Source: Taxillus chinensis | Lineage: Eukaryota > Streptophyta > Magnoliopsida > Santalales > Loranthaceae | Reading direction: 5' to 3' | Length of the DNA stretch: 64,000 nucleotides | Assembly (NCBI GenBank): GCA_023512835.1 | Contig: CM042085.1 | Location: 4,001,989 to 4,065,988 of the forward strand | Shown: piece after piece, positions 38,301 to 49,900 of the stretch | Layout: each line of letters opens with the position of its first letter | Numbering within the stretch: position 1 is the first letter of the stretch | Position numbers and translations under genes: made by a program | The notes under the pieces: model-generated | Told to the model about the DNA's origin: nothing | The model's input: the letters and a program-made list of their open reading frames with translations, nothing else | Databases searched by the model: none

Positions 38301-39728
38301 CCGATGGCAGGATAAAACTAATCTATGTGTGCTTCAACCCTTAAGGTTGAACTTAGTAGACCGAGATGAAAGAAAATAAGTGCCACAATGAATTGAGAGT
38401 CGCATTAAATCTAGCCTCGTGAAGAGTTGTATCAGAGCCGAATTAGTCCATATCTTAAAGACTCGTCGAACACTCTTGCGAGCAACATGACCCCAAGGTG
38501 GAAGCTCATTGATATGAAACGACCGATAGTGTTTTGCACGCATTCGCGTCTACAAAGGTAAAATGTCCTAAAGTGTGATATAGAGTTAGGCAATGAGATA
38601 TGAAGGAGCGCGTTTGGACGGTCTTGAAAGTCTCTTATCCATTGAACATTGGGCAAACGGAAAACATATAGATGAAGGTGTTACGTCCTACAAAAAAGCA
38701 AGACCAACCAGTTAACGTTGGCAAGCGTGGGGCATCAAGAAAGTTGCCGCAGCCTATACATGAAATACTCATGGAAAGCAAGGGGCATCAAGGAAGACAT
38801 CACCCGTTGTGTATAACTTTTTAAGTGTTTGTCACAAATCCCTTTATCACTTGACTGTGTGCATGGAAGTCATTTATTCAATTTTAGAACAAATAGAATT
38901 TAGGGACGTGCTAGGACTTATGCCGCTGCCCTTGTCTCCAAGGCCAAAGATTTGTCGGAAATTAAATTATACAAAGTGTTTTAAATTAATATTTTAAATA
39001 AATATTAAATTTTTGTTTGTATTATTTGCAAAAATATAATATAACTAGTTAAAATGTATGAAACTCAATTCTCTAGCTAAAATTTAGTTAATGAATGTTG
39101 AATCTATTACTAATGTCCTAAGTAATGACTTCCACTTCTATTGTTCTAACCTGTTTTTTTTCTAAGGTTTTATGTGATGTCAAATTTCTTGTTACGAAAA
39201 TGTATTTCATATTCTCTTACACAAAAGAGATGGTAATGCGTAACACTTCTTTCATAACAAACTTTTCTCATTATGACTAAAATAATAGTTTCCTTTTTGC
39301 GATTTTAAGACATATTTTAAAAAAAATAATACATAACACATGCAACTCATAAAAGCTATTAATTTGACATGAATTCAAATTTAATACAATCGTTTTTTGG
39401 GGTCATTAATAGTTTTTTTAATCTTATTTTTAAATAATTGAAAAGTTTAATTATTTTATTTTATTTTATTAATTACTCTTTAATTCTAATTATCATAATA
39501 TGTTTAGTAATAACATTCAAAAATAATAAAATATTAAAAAAAGTTATGTCAAATTATTAAAGTCATTCATAATTGCCATATTATGCTTTCACTCCAATAT
39601 ATTTCATAAAACAATTAGATAAATATTAGACTTTTGAGTATATCGTTTGACCTTGACCAAAAGCTTACAAAAACTTTATAATTTAAAAGTTCAATCATAG
39701 AAGCTTAGAAAGATGAATATCCAAAAAA
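35308..39728. other. Single-copy region upstream of the GTPase exons, no supported gene
   Basis: It should contain the missing first exon and promoter of the GTPase gene, but I could not identify either. A minus-strand frame at 35564-35794 (YKIVNGSYIPTDHPNKPDRQ) is not a known family to me. The stretch at 36510-36700 is less AT-rich with repeated GGCCC and GTGGTGG motifs. At 37620-37760 there are repeats of GACACG/CGACAC of the kind found in plant transposon debris. Confidence 0.4.
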
Positions 39729-39947
39729 AACTTAACAGCTAAATAATATATTTGTAGAGTTTAAATTGTTCATCGACACTGACACATATATGAAACTATT
39801 ATCATTGCAAGCCCAATGTGCCCATTATGTGACAAGATTAAGTGCTTACTCAACAATGTGTACTTGTTTTACACTTTATTTAAATGTTAACACACTTAAT
39901 TGTTTTTTTTATCGTAACACTCATGTGATATTACTTGAGTAGAGATA

Positions 39948-40900
39948 CAGGGCTAGCCTGGAGTTTGGGTGGCCCTATGCGAAGTTTTAGAATGGGCCCC
40001 TAACGTTTAATACAAAATGTTCAAATCTAATCAACGATTCAATATTCAAACTAAGGCAGTTCAATATTCAAATATCAGTCATAAAAAAAAGTCTCTGCGT
40101 GCGTTACTGCGTTACCTGCGTAGACGGGCCGGACGCCTACTGGTCACGAGGCGAGGGAGAGGCGGAGATCCGGAGAATCAAAGCGGCGGATCCGGAGGAG
40201 GAGAGACCGGAGACGGAGGGGCGATGTTGTCGACACGGACGACGGCGGCCGAGCGCCGAGGGGGGGCCTCCGTCTCCGACAGAGAGAAAGGAGCAGAGCC
40301 GGAAGAGAGGGAGGAGAGCCGGAGACTGCAGGAGAAGGAGGGACAGAGGCCTTTCCCGATGCCACCGATCGGATCGGAATCGGAGAGGCGCGACGCGCGA
40401 CTGCGCGAGGATGAGAGACTGCAGCCTGGAGGAGAGGCGTGCGCGTGCAAATTAAATTTCTTGCTAACAAAAAAATTAAATTTTAGATACTTAACTAAAA
40501 CAAGTCACAACTAACAAAAAAAACACTTTAGCTATGCATTAAAAAAATTATTAATTTTATTTTGCATTAAGCTATATTAAAAAAAATCAAAATATTCAAA
40601 ATATTGAACACTAGCAATTAAGTTAGTTTTTCTAACTTGGCGCACCATAAAAAGCATAAGTGATGTTTTTCTAATTTAATGGTAGAAGTATTGAGCATGT
40701 TATTTCTAAGTTAAATTATTATATTGATATTTTAAAAATACTTGTAGAATTTTTTTTTCCTTCATTTTTCTTGTTTACATTGATAAATGGTGGGTTGGTA
40801 AAAAAATTTACCAAATTATCTATTTTTAAAATAACAACGATTTTGATTTTTTTTCGATTTCAACTTAAAATTGTAATAATATATTGTTACGGGACATCGT
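39948..40900. mobile_element. Partial hAT-like element with GC-rich core, copy 1
   Basis: CAGGGCTAGCC at 39948-39958 followed by GGCCCTATGCG and GGGCCCCTAACG resembles the terminus of plant zf-type hAT elements, which start CAGGGC and have GGGCCC near the end. The block at about 40098-40445 is strikingly GC-rich and codes only low-complexity Arg/Ser/Pro frames on either strand, so it is probably non-coding leader or captured host sequence. AT-rich DNA follows. I found no matching opposite terminus or transposase. Its inverted copy is at 45779-46731. Confidence 0.45.
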
Positions 40901-41025
40901 GGGTCCCTTGATTGCAGGTAGAGAAACCGAAAGGGTCAAGGTTAGATAAAACAAGACGCTACACGAGTTCTATCCTCGACCAACCAATATACCACCGCTT
41001 AAAATTTGATTCTTGTTCTCGGTTG

Positions 41026-41640
41026 TGGAGTTCGTCTCTAAACTCCTAAACAGATAACATTTTGGTCGCATTGTCATTACTTGTCCGCGGCTTTCTTGGC
41101 AAGAAAGGTAGGGATGAATCGTTGATTGTTTATTTCATCCATTTTGTAATATGGGTTTTTTGTTTCGGCGATCGTTGTTTGTGGTTATTTTATTTTATTT
41201 TATTGTTTTCAGTTAGTCCGTAATCTTTGTTGATGCTGTTGTTTCTCGTTCGATTTCCATTCTGGGTTCGAGTTGTTGTTTCTCTTTCGATTTCCCTACT
41301 GGGTTCCATTCCTGTCGTTTGTTTGATTGCTGTTCTCAGATTGTGGAGTTCGTCTCTGAACTCCTAAACAGATAACATTTTGGTCGCATTGTCATTACTT
41401 GTCCGCGGCTTTCTTGGCAAGAAAGGTAGGGATGGATCGTTGATTGTTTATTTCATCCATTTTGTAATATGGGTTTTTTGTTTCGACGATCGTTTTTTTT
41501 TTTTTTAGGTTATTTTTTTTTTTTTTTTTTTTTTCGATAGTCCGTAATCTTTGTTGATCTTTGTTGTTTCTCGTTCGATTTCCATTCTGGGTTCGAGTTG
41601 TTGTTTCTCTTTCGATTTCCCTATTGGGTTCCATTCTTGT
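41026..41640. repeat. 318-bp tandem duplication in PEX4 promoter copy
   Basis: The unit that starts TGGAGTTCGTCTCT occurs at 41026 and again at 41344. It is single in the two other promoter copies (near 47065 and, inverted, near 45650). The second copy carries long T runs at 41492-41536 that are missing or different in the first. Confidence 0.85.
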
Positions 41641-41959
41641 GTGTTCCCCCCCCCCGGTGTTGTGGTATATGTGGTCAATAATTGACCCAGTTACTTTTAA
41701 TACTTCCAGTTGTGCAACATTAGTTGCGTTTTTAGTTCTCTTAGGTCTCATATGATTTAAATTATAAGGATGAAGATCTCTTTTTTGGATGCCTGAATTT
41801 TTTACTCAACAATTACCTGCACTTATTTTGTCTACCTTTAATACGGATCCTACTGCAATTTATGGATTGACTCCCGTTAATATGGTTTTGTTGATTTCAC
41901 GACTGTTTAGTTTTTTGACCTTTGAAGTTGTACACATCAAGTCATCGAGCATCACTAAA

Positions 41960-41965
41960 ATGCAG
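41960..41965 (+). pseudogene. PEX4: Orphan PEX4 exon 1 (ATG CAG)
   Basis: ATGCAG followed by the donor GTCAGT matches exon 1 of the other PEX4 copies (47710-47715; 45004-45009 inverted). Here intron 1 is cut at 42338 and the next PEX4 sequence is in the opposite orientation, so this start has no downstream exons on its strand. Confidence 0.75.
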
Positions 41966-42336
41966 GTCAGTAATTATTATTAGTTTTCCTCTCCACCACA
42001 TGACACTGTCGTTGGTTTTATTAGAAGTAAATATATAGTGTAACATTTAGTTCAGATTTTTTACCTGTAGTAAAAATGTGAAGAATTGTTGTTGTCTTAT
42101 CATCTTCGATGTGTTTTTTTCTTTTTCTTTTTTCTGCTACATGATTTGGTTTAGGGTAGACACTGAAAGTTAAGTCTGATTATGGACACTGATCGTTTGG
42201 TGTCCAAACAGCCTTTAAATCTTTGAAAATATAGAAGTGGCAGCAGGTGCCTTTGGACAAGGGGCTGTTGTGCGACCAACTGAAGGATTCAGTATTGGGT
42301 GCTTTTTTTTCTTTTTGGTAGAACTGGATAGTGATG

Positions 42337-42382
42337 CTCCGGATCCGCCGCTTTGATTCTCCGGATCTCCGCCTCTCCCTCG
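42337..42382. other. 46-bp templated insert at the X1 / inverted PEX4 junction
   Basis: The sequence CTCCGGATCCGCCGC to CTCCCTCG is identical to 46482-46527, inside the GC-rich core of the hAT-like block. On its left it joins PEX4 intron 1 with a shared CT. On its right it joins the downstream flank of PEX4 with a shared CCCTCG (or CG if the right-arm sequence was the template). Neither neighbour has this insert in the other copies. Confidence 0.9.
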
Positions 42383-45300
42383 CTCTGGCTCCCAATGTCT
42401 GGAGCTCACTTCTCCATTCTCATCCATTCTTGTCTTGCGTGAATCAGACATTCAAAGGAGAACATTAATGTTCTTTTTCACCCAGCATTTATCTGCCACC
42501 TGAATTAAAACCTGGTGCCAGGTCTCGGGGGATTTCTTTAAACGTAAAAAAAAAAAAAAAACAGAAAAAAAGAGGCAGACAAATATGTAACAAGGGATAC
42601 AACAAAATGTTATTGCTTGTTTATCCAACTGCTAAAAACCTCACGATTGGCATCAGTTTTCTAGTAGATAAAGTACATTGTTCACTGAAAAACAGTTTAT
42701 TTATGCGCCAGTTCCATTCCAAAAGACATTGCTCAGGACCCAAAGCAGTGTTTCTCCCTCACCCCTTTTTGGGCATGGCTGCAAGTCTCGTGTACATCTT
42801 TGCCATGGATTGGAAACCTCTAACATCCCCAGAGCGCAGAAGATTGCCTGTAATGCCAACCATTATGACGAATATACACAAAAAGAGCAACTGCAGATAG
42901 TGGTAGCAGGTCTAGAATATCAGAGGCCCCTAGCTTATCTATGAAAATCAAATTCTAACATCAATTTATTACTGTCCCCATCTGAAGAAGATGGAATCTA
43001 GGAAGAAATTTAGTTCTTAACTACCCCAAAACTATAATTAAAGCACAGAACATAAACCAACTTACCTGAATCGCAATTGAGAGGGCTATCAGGTTCAGGA
43101 TGTGCCATTAAAGCAATTATAGCCCTACAAACAGACTGGAGTGTCCAAGCTGGGCTCCACGCATTCTTCAGGATATCAAGGCAAATCTCTCCTGTCTGCA
43201 GACATCATCATCATTTGCAATCGACTAAAATATTTCACCATGAGGTGATCTAGTTCAATGACCAAGCAAAGAATAAATGGAGACCTCTAATGTTCTTGCT
43301 TTAATAAGATTCAACAATAAAAACATATTCAACGATTAGTCTGGTGACAAAACACCACTAAGAGTGAAACAAACAGTGTCGGTGACAATTCATGTCTTCC
43401 CTTGTGTCGTTCTGTTGTCAGTGCTATTCTTGGTTATCAAAAGGAAAGAGGACCTATGAGTTCATATTTAAGAAAACATACGAGAAGATTCATTCACACC
43501 TTAAAATGCACATTCGGGTGAAATATTTTTGTTAAGAATCGCACTTGGGGAGGTTGAAGAGGATACTGCTCGGGAACTACAAATGCAAGCTGGAAGACAC
43601 CACCCTCATAAGGTGTTTCTGATGGTCCCTAAATAGAGAACACAGCAAATCAATGCAAGCAACATTCAAAAAATGCAAAATTATATCCATACTGAGCTTA
43701 CCTTGATAAGGGCAGTCCATTTGAATATGTTGGAATCATCACAGATCAGTTGGATATCTGGGTCAGCTGCTTTTTCTCGCTGAACTTCTTTGTATTCTTT
43801 AAAAAGTCGTGCCCTTGAGGCCTACATGAAAATTGCAATCATTTTTTGAGATTATAGAAGATATGCCTCCACTAGAATAACATACAATTACCATTAAAAA
43901 ATAGGAGCTGAAATACAATGCAAATGAACCCATCCAAGCATATTTAATAACTTATGTGCCTTTTTGAGGTTGAGTATTTCAAACTGACAGGAAGGAAACC
44001 TTTGCTATATAACTTCACATAGTTCAACTGTGCAGTTATTAACATGGTTCCTCAATGAAACCCGATACTAGCAACCAACATTGAGCTGCCAACATAGTTC
44101 CTCAACACCAATCACTCACCAAATTTATGTGCTCTTCTACATTTTCTAAACTCAAATCCATTCTGATCGCTTACATCCAAGCCTTCTTTTTTCCACTTTA
44201 AGCTTTTCTAACCTCTTAACTCTCCCAATATCATTATCATAGTCTTCCTAATCGTACCATTAAGAGGTTTACATGACACATACTCATTACATTCTTACCA
44301 TGAGTTACATTTTAAACATAATTTATGATCACACAACACTTCTACCACACTTTTTCACTTCATCCACTCTGCTTTAATCCTATGGCTAGCACCCCAAGAA
44401 TCCCATTATTGGATCATGAATGATAGGATTGATTGCTCCTTGTTGTCACCACTCAACGATCTAACAGAACCACACTGTGATGTTATTTTATAAGCTCCCT
44501 GAACCTACACTGCAGCCTAAACTGTCAACACTAATGTATCTGCTCAGGTATGAACAAAATCTTTCTTAACATAACAGAATGTGTACTATCAGTCATCACA
44601 CTTCCACTCGAATACACACAGTGAATGTCAGCATCACTATCCAGTTCTACCAAAAAGAAAAAAAAGCACCCAATACTGAATCCTTCAGTTGGTCGCACAA
44701 CAGCCCCTTGTCCAAAGGCACCTGCTGCCACTTCTATATTTTCAAAGACTTAAAGGCTGTTTGGACACCAAACAATCAGTGTCCATAATCAGACTTAACT
44801 TTCAGAGTCTACCCTAAACCAAATCATGTAGCAGAAAAAAGAAACAGAAAAAAACACATCGAAGATGATAAGACAACAACAATTCTTCACATTTTTACTA
44901 CAGATAAAAAAATCTGAACTAAATGTTACACTATATATTTACTTCTAATAAAACCAACAACAGTGTCATGTGGTGGAGAGGAAAACTAATAATAATTACT
45001 GACCTGCATTTTAGTGATGCTCGATGACTTGATGTGTACAACTTCAAAGGTCAAAAAACTAAACAGCCGTGAAATCAACAAAACCATATTAACGGAGTCA
45101 ATCCATAAATTGCAGTAGAATCCGTATTAAAGGTAGACAAAATAAGTGCAGGTAATTGTTGAGTAAAAAATTCAGGCATCCAAAAAAAGAGATCTTCATC
45201 CTTATAATTTAAATCATATGAGAACTGAGAGAACTAAAAACGCAACTCATGTTGCACAACTGGAAGTATTAAAAGTAACTGGGTCAATTATTGACCACAT

Positions 45301-45741
45301 ATACCACAACACCAGGATATAGTCTATGTTTAAGAAATGGGGGGGGGGCAAAAAACAAACGACAGAATGGAACCAAGAGGAAAATCGAAAGAGAAACAAC
45401 AACTCAACCCAGAATGGAAATTGAACGAGAAACAACAAGATCAACAAAGATTACTGACTAGCCAAAACAATAAAATAAAATAAAATAACCAAACAAATGA
45501 TCGGCCGAAACAAAAAAACCCATATTACAAAATGGATGAAATAAACAATCAACGATCCATCCCTACCTTTCTTGCCAAGAAAGCCGCGAACAAGTAATGA
45601 CAATGCGACCAAAATGTTATTTGTTTAGGAGTTTAGAGACGAACTCCACAATCTGAGAATAGCAATCAAATTTTAAGCAGTGGTATATTGGTTGGTCGAG
45701 GATGGAGAACTGGTGTAGGCGTGCTGTTTTATCTAACCTTG
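42382..45741. repeat. Inner inverted repeat, left half (with 46978-50338)
   Basis: Reverse complement of 46978-50338; positions add up to about 92719. It spans the whole PEX4 gene, its promoter and about 370 bp past its stop. Its 14220-16073 counterpart in the left arm is in direct orientation (offset 28165). At sites where the arms differ (for example 43716 and the extra T near 44165) this copy agrees with the right arm. Confidence 0.93.
42759..45009 (-). CDS. PEX4: PEX4 ubiquitin-conjugating enzyme, middle copy, complete and open
   Basis: Peroxisomal E2 that ubiquitinates the import receptor PEX5, working with the membrane anchor PEX22 and RING proteins PEX2/10/12. Exons are 45004-45009, 43702-43821, 43500-43628, 43066-43195 and 42759-42847. 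Together they are 474 nt: 157 codons plus stop, the length known for plant PEX4. Exon 1 is just ATG CAG. The catalytic cysteine is in TGEICLDIL (residue 90), preceded by the E2 motif FHPNVHF. Exon 3 keeps four C in the PLQPPQV codons, so the frame is open. This is the only copy in the window with all exons and no lesion. It lies head to head with the right copy, with 2.7 kb between start codons, and keeps about 730 bp of promoter before the hAT-like block. Confidence 0.92.
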
Positions 45742-46953
45742 ACCCGCTCGGTTTCTCTACCTGCAATCAAGGGACCAGCGATGTCCCGTAATAATATATT
45801 ATTACAATTTTAAGTTGAAATCAGAAAAAAAATCAAAATCGTTGTTATTTTAAAAATAGATAATTTGGTAAATTTTTTTTACCAACCCACCATTTATCAA
45901 TATAAACAAGAAAAATAAAGGGAAAAAAAATTCTACAAGTATTTTTAAAATATCAATATAATAATTTAACTTAGAAATAACATGCTCAATACTTCTACCA
46001 TTAAATTAGAAAAACATCACTTATGCTTTTTATGGTGCGCCAAGTTAGAAAAACTAACTTAATTGCTAGTGTTCAATATTTTGAATATTTTGATTTTTTT
46101 TAATATAGCTTAATGCAAAATAAAATTAATAATTTTTTTAATGCATAGCTAAAGTGTTTTTTTTGTTAGTTGTGACTTGTTTTAGTTAAGTATCTAAAAT
46201 TTAATTTTTTTGTTAGCAAGAAATTTAATTTGCACGCGCACGCCTCTCCTCCAGGCTGCAGTCTCTCATCCTCGCGCAGTCGCGCGTCGCGCCTCTCCGA
46301 TTCCGATCCGATCGGTGGCATCGGGAAAGGCCTCTGTCCCTCCTTCTCCTGCAGTCTCCGGCTCTCCTCCCTCTCTTCCGGCTCTGCTCCTTTCTCTCTG
46401 TCGGAGACGGAGGCCCCCCTCGGCGCTCGGCCGCCGTCGTCCGTGTCGACAACATCGCCCCTCCGTCTCCGGTCTCTCCTCCTCCGGATCCGCCGCTTTG
46501 ATTCTCCGGATCTCCGCCTCTCCCTCGCCTCGTGACCAGTAGGCGTCCGGCCCGTCTACGCAGGTAACGCAGTAACGCACGCAGAGACTTTTTTTTATGA
46601 CTGATATTTGAATATTGAACTGCCTTAGTTTGAATATTGAATCGTTGATTAGATTTGAACATTTTGTATTAAACGTTAGGGGCCCATTCTAAAACTTCGC
46701 ATAGGGCCACCCAAACTCCAGGCTAGCCCTGTATCTCTACTCAAGTAATATCACATGAGTGTTACGATAAAAAAAACAATTAAGTGTGTTAACATTTAAA
46801 TAAAGTGTAAAACAAGTACACATTGTTGAGTAAGCACTTAATCTTGTCACATAATGGGCACATTGGGCTTGCAATGATAATAGTTTCATATATGTGTCAG
46901 TGTCGATGAACAATTTAAACTCTACAAATATATTATTTAGCTGTTAAGTTTTA
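45742..46953. mobile_element. hAT-like block, copy 2 (inverted relative to copy 1)
   Basis: Reverse complement of 39729-40938. It contains the GC-rich core at about 46233-46580 and the GGCTAGCCCTG terminus at 46721-46731, followed outward by TATCTCTACTCAAG. It separates the head-to-head PEX4 promoters. One C run in the core has six bases against seven G in copy 1. Confidence 0.8.
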
Positions 46954-46979
46954 AACTCTACAATTTAAACTCTACAAGG
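46941..46979. other. Second rearrangement junction with repeated 14-mer
   Basis: Homology to copy 1 stops after GCTGTTAAGTTTT. Then TTTAAACTCTACAA occurs twice in a row and runs straight into GGTTAGATAAAAC, the PEX4 promoter. The same 14-mer exists once about 35 bp upstream (46913-46926), in unrearranged sequence. The extra copies are absent from copy 1. Confidence 0.88.
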
Positions 46980-49900
46980 TTAGATAAAACAGCACGCCTA
47001 CACCAGTTCTCCATCCTCGACCAACCAATATACCACTGCTTAAAATTTGATTGCTGTTCTCAGATTGTGGAGTTCGTCTCTAAACTCCTAAACAGATAAC
47101 ATTTTGGTCGCATTGTCATTACTTGTTCGCGGCTTTCTTGGCAAGAAAGGTAGGGATGGATCGTTGATTGTTTATTTCATCCATTTTGTAATATGGGTTT
47201 TTTGTTGGCCGATCATTTGTTTGGTTATTTTATTTTATTTTATTGTTTTCAGTTAGTCCGTAATCTTTGTTGATGCTTTGTTGTTTCTCGTTCAATTTCC
47301 ATTCTGGGTTCGAGTTGTTGTTTCTCTTTCGATTTTCCTACTGGGTTCCATTCCTGTCGTTTGTTTTTTGCCCCCCCCCCCATTTCTTAAACATAGACTA
47401 TATCCTGGTGTTGTGGTATATGTGGTTAATAATTGACCCAGTTACTTTTAATACTTCCAGTTGTGCAACATGAGTTGCGTTTTAGTTCTCTCAGTTCTCA
47501 TATGATTTAAATTATAAGGATGAAGATCTCTTTTTTGGATGCCTGAATTTTTTACTCAACAATTACCTGCACTTATTTTGTCTACCTTTAATACGGATTC
47601 TACTGCAATTTATGGATTGACTCCCGTTAATATGGTTTTGTTGATTTCACGGCTGTTTAGTTTTTTGACCTTTGAAGTTGTACACATCAAGTCATCGAGC
47701 ATCACTAAAATGCAGGTCAGTAATTATTATTAGTTTTCCTCTCCACCACATGACACTGTTGTTGGTTTTATTAGAAGTAAATATATAGTGTAACATTTAG
47801 TTCAGATTTTTTATCTGTAGTAAAAATGTGAAGAATTGTTGTTGTCTTATCATCTTCGATGTGTTTTTTTCTGTTTCTTTTTTCTGCTACATGATTTGGT
47901 TTAGGGTAGACTCTGAAAGTTAAGTCTGATTATGGACACTGATTGTTTGGTGTCCAAACAGCCTTTAAGTCTTTGAAAATATAGAAGTGGCAGCAGGTGC
48001 CTTTGGACAAGGGGCTGTTGTGCGACCAACTGAAGGATTCAGTATTGGGTGCTTTTTTTTCTTTTTGGTAGAACTGGATAGTGATGCTGACATTCACTGT
48101 GTGTATTCGAGTGGAAGTGTGATGACTGATAGTACACATTCTGTTATGTTAAGAAAGATTTTGTTCATACCTGAGCAGATACATTAGTGTTGACAGTTTA
48201 GGCTGCAGTGTAGGTTCAGGGAGCTTATAAAATAACATCACAGTGTGGTTCTGTTAGATCGTTGAGTGGTGACAACAAGGAGCAATCAATCCTATCATTC
48301 ATGATCCAATAATGGGATTCTTGGGGTGCTAGCCATAGGATTAAAGCAGAGTGGATGAAGTGAAAAAGTGTGGTAGAAGTGTTGTGTGATCATAAATTAT
48401 GTTTAAAATGTAACTCATGGTAAGAATGTAATGAGTATGTGTCATGTAAACCTCTTAATGGTACGATTAGGAAGACTATGATAATGATATTGGGAGAGTT
48501 AAGAGGTTAGAAAAGCTTAAAGTGGAAAAAAGAAGGCTTGGATGTAAGCGATCAGAATGGATTTGAGTTTAGAAAATGTAGAAGAGCACATAAATTTGGT
48601 GAGTGATTGGTGTTGAGGAACTATGTTGGCAGCTCAATGTTGGTTGCTAGTATCGGGTTTCATTGAGGAACCATGTTAATAACTGCACAGTTGAACTATG
48701 TGAAGTTATATAGCAAAGGTTTCCTTCCTGTCAGTTTGAAATACTCAACCTCAAAAAGGCACATAAGTTATTAAATATGCTTGGATGGGTTCATTTGCAT
48801 TGTATTTCAGCTCCTATTTTTTAATGGTAATTGTATGTTATTCTAGTGGAGGCATATCTTCTATAATCTCAAAAAATGATTGCAATTTTCATGTAGGCCT
48901 CAAGGGCACGACTTTTTAAAGAATACAAAGAAGTTCAGCGAGAAAAAGCAGCTGACCCAGATATCCAACTGATCTGTGATGATTCCAACATATTCAAATG
49001 GACTGCCCTTATCAAGGTAAGCTCAGTATGGATATAATTTTGCATTTTTTGAATGTTGCTTGCATTGATTTGCTGTGTTCTCTATTTAGGGACCATCAGA
49101 AACACCTTATGAGGGTGGTGTCTTCCAGCTTGCATTTGTAGTTCCCGAGCAGTATCCTCTTCAACCTCCCCCAAGTGCGATTCTTAACAAAAATATTTCA
49201 CCCGAATGTGCATTTTAAGGTGTGAATGAATCTTCTCGTATGTTTTCTTAAATATGAACTCATAGGTCCTCTTTCCTTTTGATAACCAAGAATAGCACTG
49301 ACAACAGAACGACACAAGGGAAGACATGAATTGTCACCGACACTGTTTGTTTCACTCTTAGTGGTGTTTTGTCACCAGACTAATCGTTGAATATGTTTTT
49401 ATTGTTGAATCTTATTAAAGCAAGAACATTAGAGGTCTCCATTTATTCTTTGCTTGGTCATTGAACTAGATCACCTCATGGTGAAATATTTTAGTCGATT
49501 GCAAATGATGATGATGTCTGCAGACAGGAGAGATTTGCCTTGATATCCTGAAGAATGCGTGGAGCCCAGCTTGGACACTCCAGTCTGTTTGTAGGGCTAT
49601 AATTGCTTTAATGGCACATCCTGAACCTGATAGCCCTCTCAATTGCGATTCAGGTAAGTTGGTTTATGTTCTGTGCTTTAATTATAGTTTTGGGGTAGTT
49701 AAGAACTAAATTTCTTCCTAGATTCCATCTTCTTCAGATGGGGACAGTAATAAATTGATGTTAGAATTTGATTTTCATAGATAAGCTAGGGGCCTCTGAT
49801 ATTCTAGACCTGCTACCACTATCTGCAGTTGCTCTTTTTGTGTATATTCGTCATAATGGTTGGCATTACAGGCAATCTTCTGCGCTCTGGGGATGTTAGA

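Larger units (their letters stand above)
39729..42338 (+). repeat. Block X copy 1: hAT-like piece plus PEX4 promoter and exon 1
   Basis: Reverse complement of 44634-46950, with one extra 318-bp tandem copy. From about 40940 to 42338 it is also a direct copy of 46978-48085. It ends abruptly in PEX4 intron 1 after GATAGTGATGCT. It probably marks the original position of the PEX4 5' region, next to the unique DNA on its left. Confidence 0.88.

Noticed and set aside
38334..38656. Two overlapping minus-strand frames
   Set aside because: They probably belong to transposon-derived DNA; no motif supports a gene.
40017..40514. 165-codon Arg/Glu-rich frame and opposite Ser/Pro/Arg frames
   Set aside because: They are low-complexity frames in a GC-rich block, open on both strands, and shift between the two copies because of a one-base run difference.
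44531..44731. 66-codon frame (MAAGAFGQG) and mirrored twin at 47987
   Set aside because: It lies in PEX4 intron 1; no family match is recognised, and the region is spliced out in the PEX4 model.
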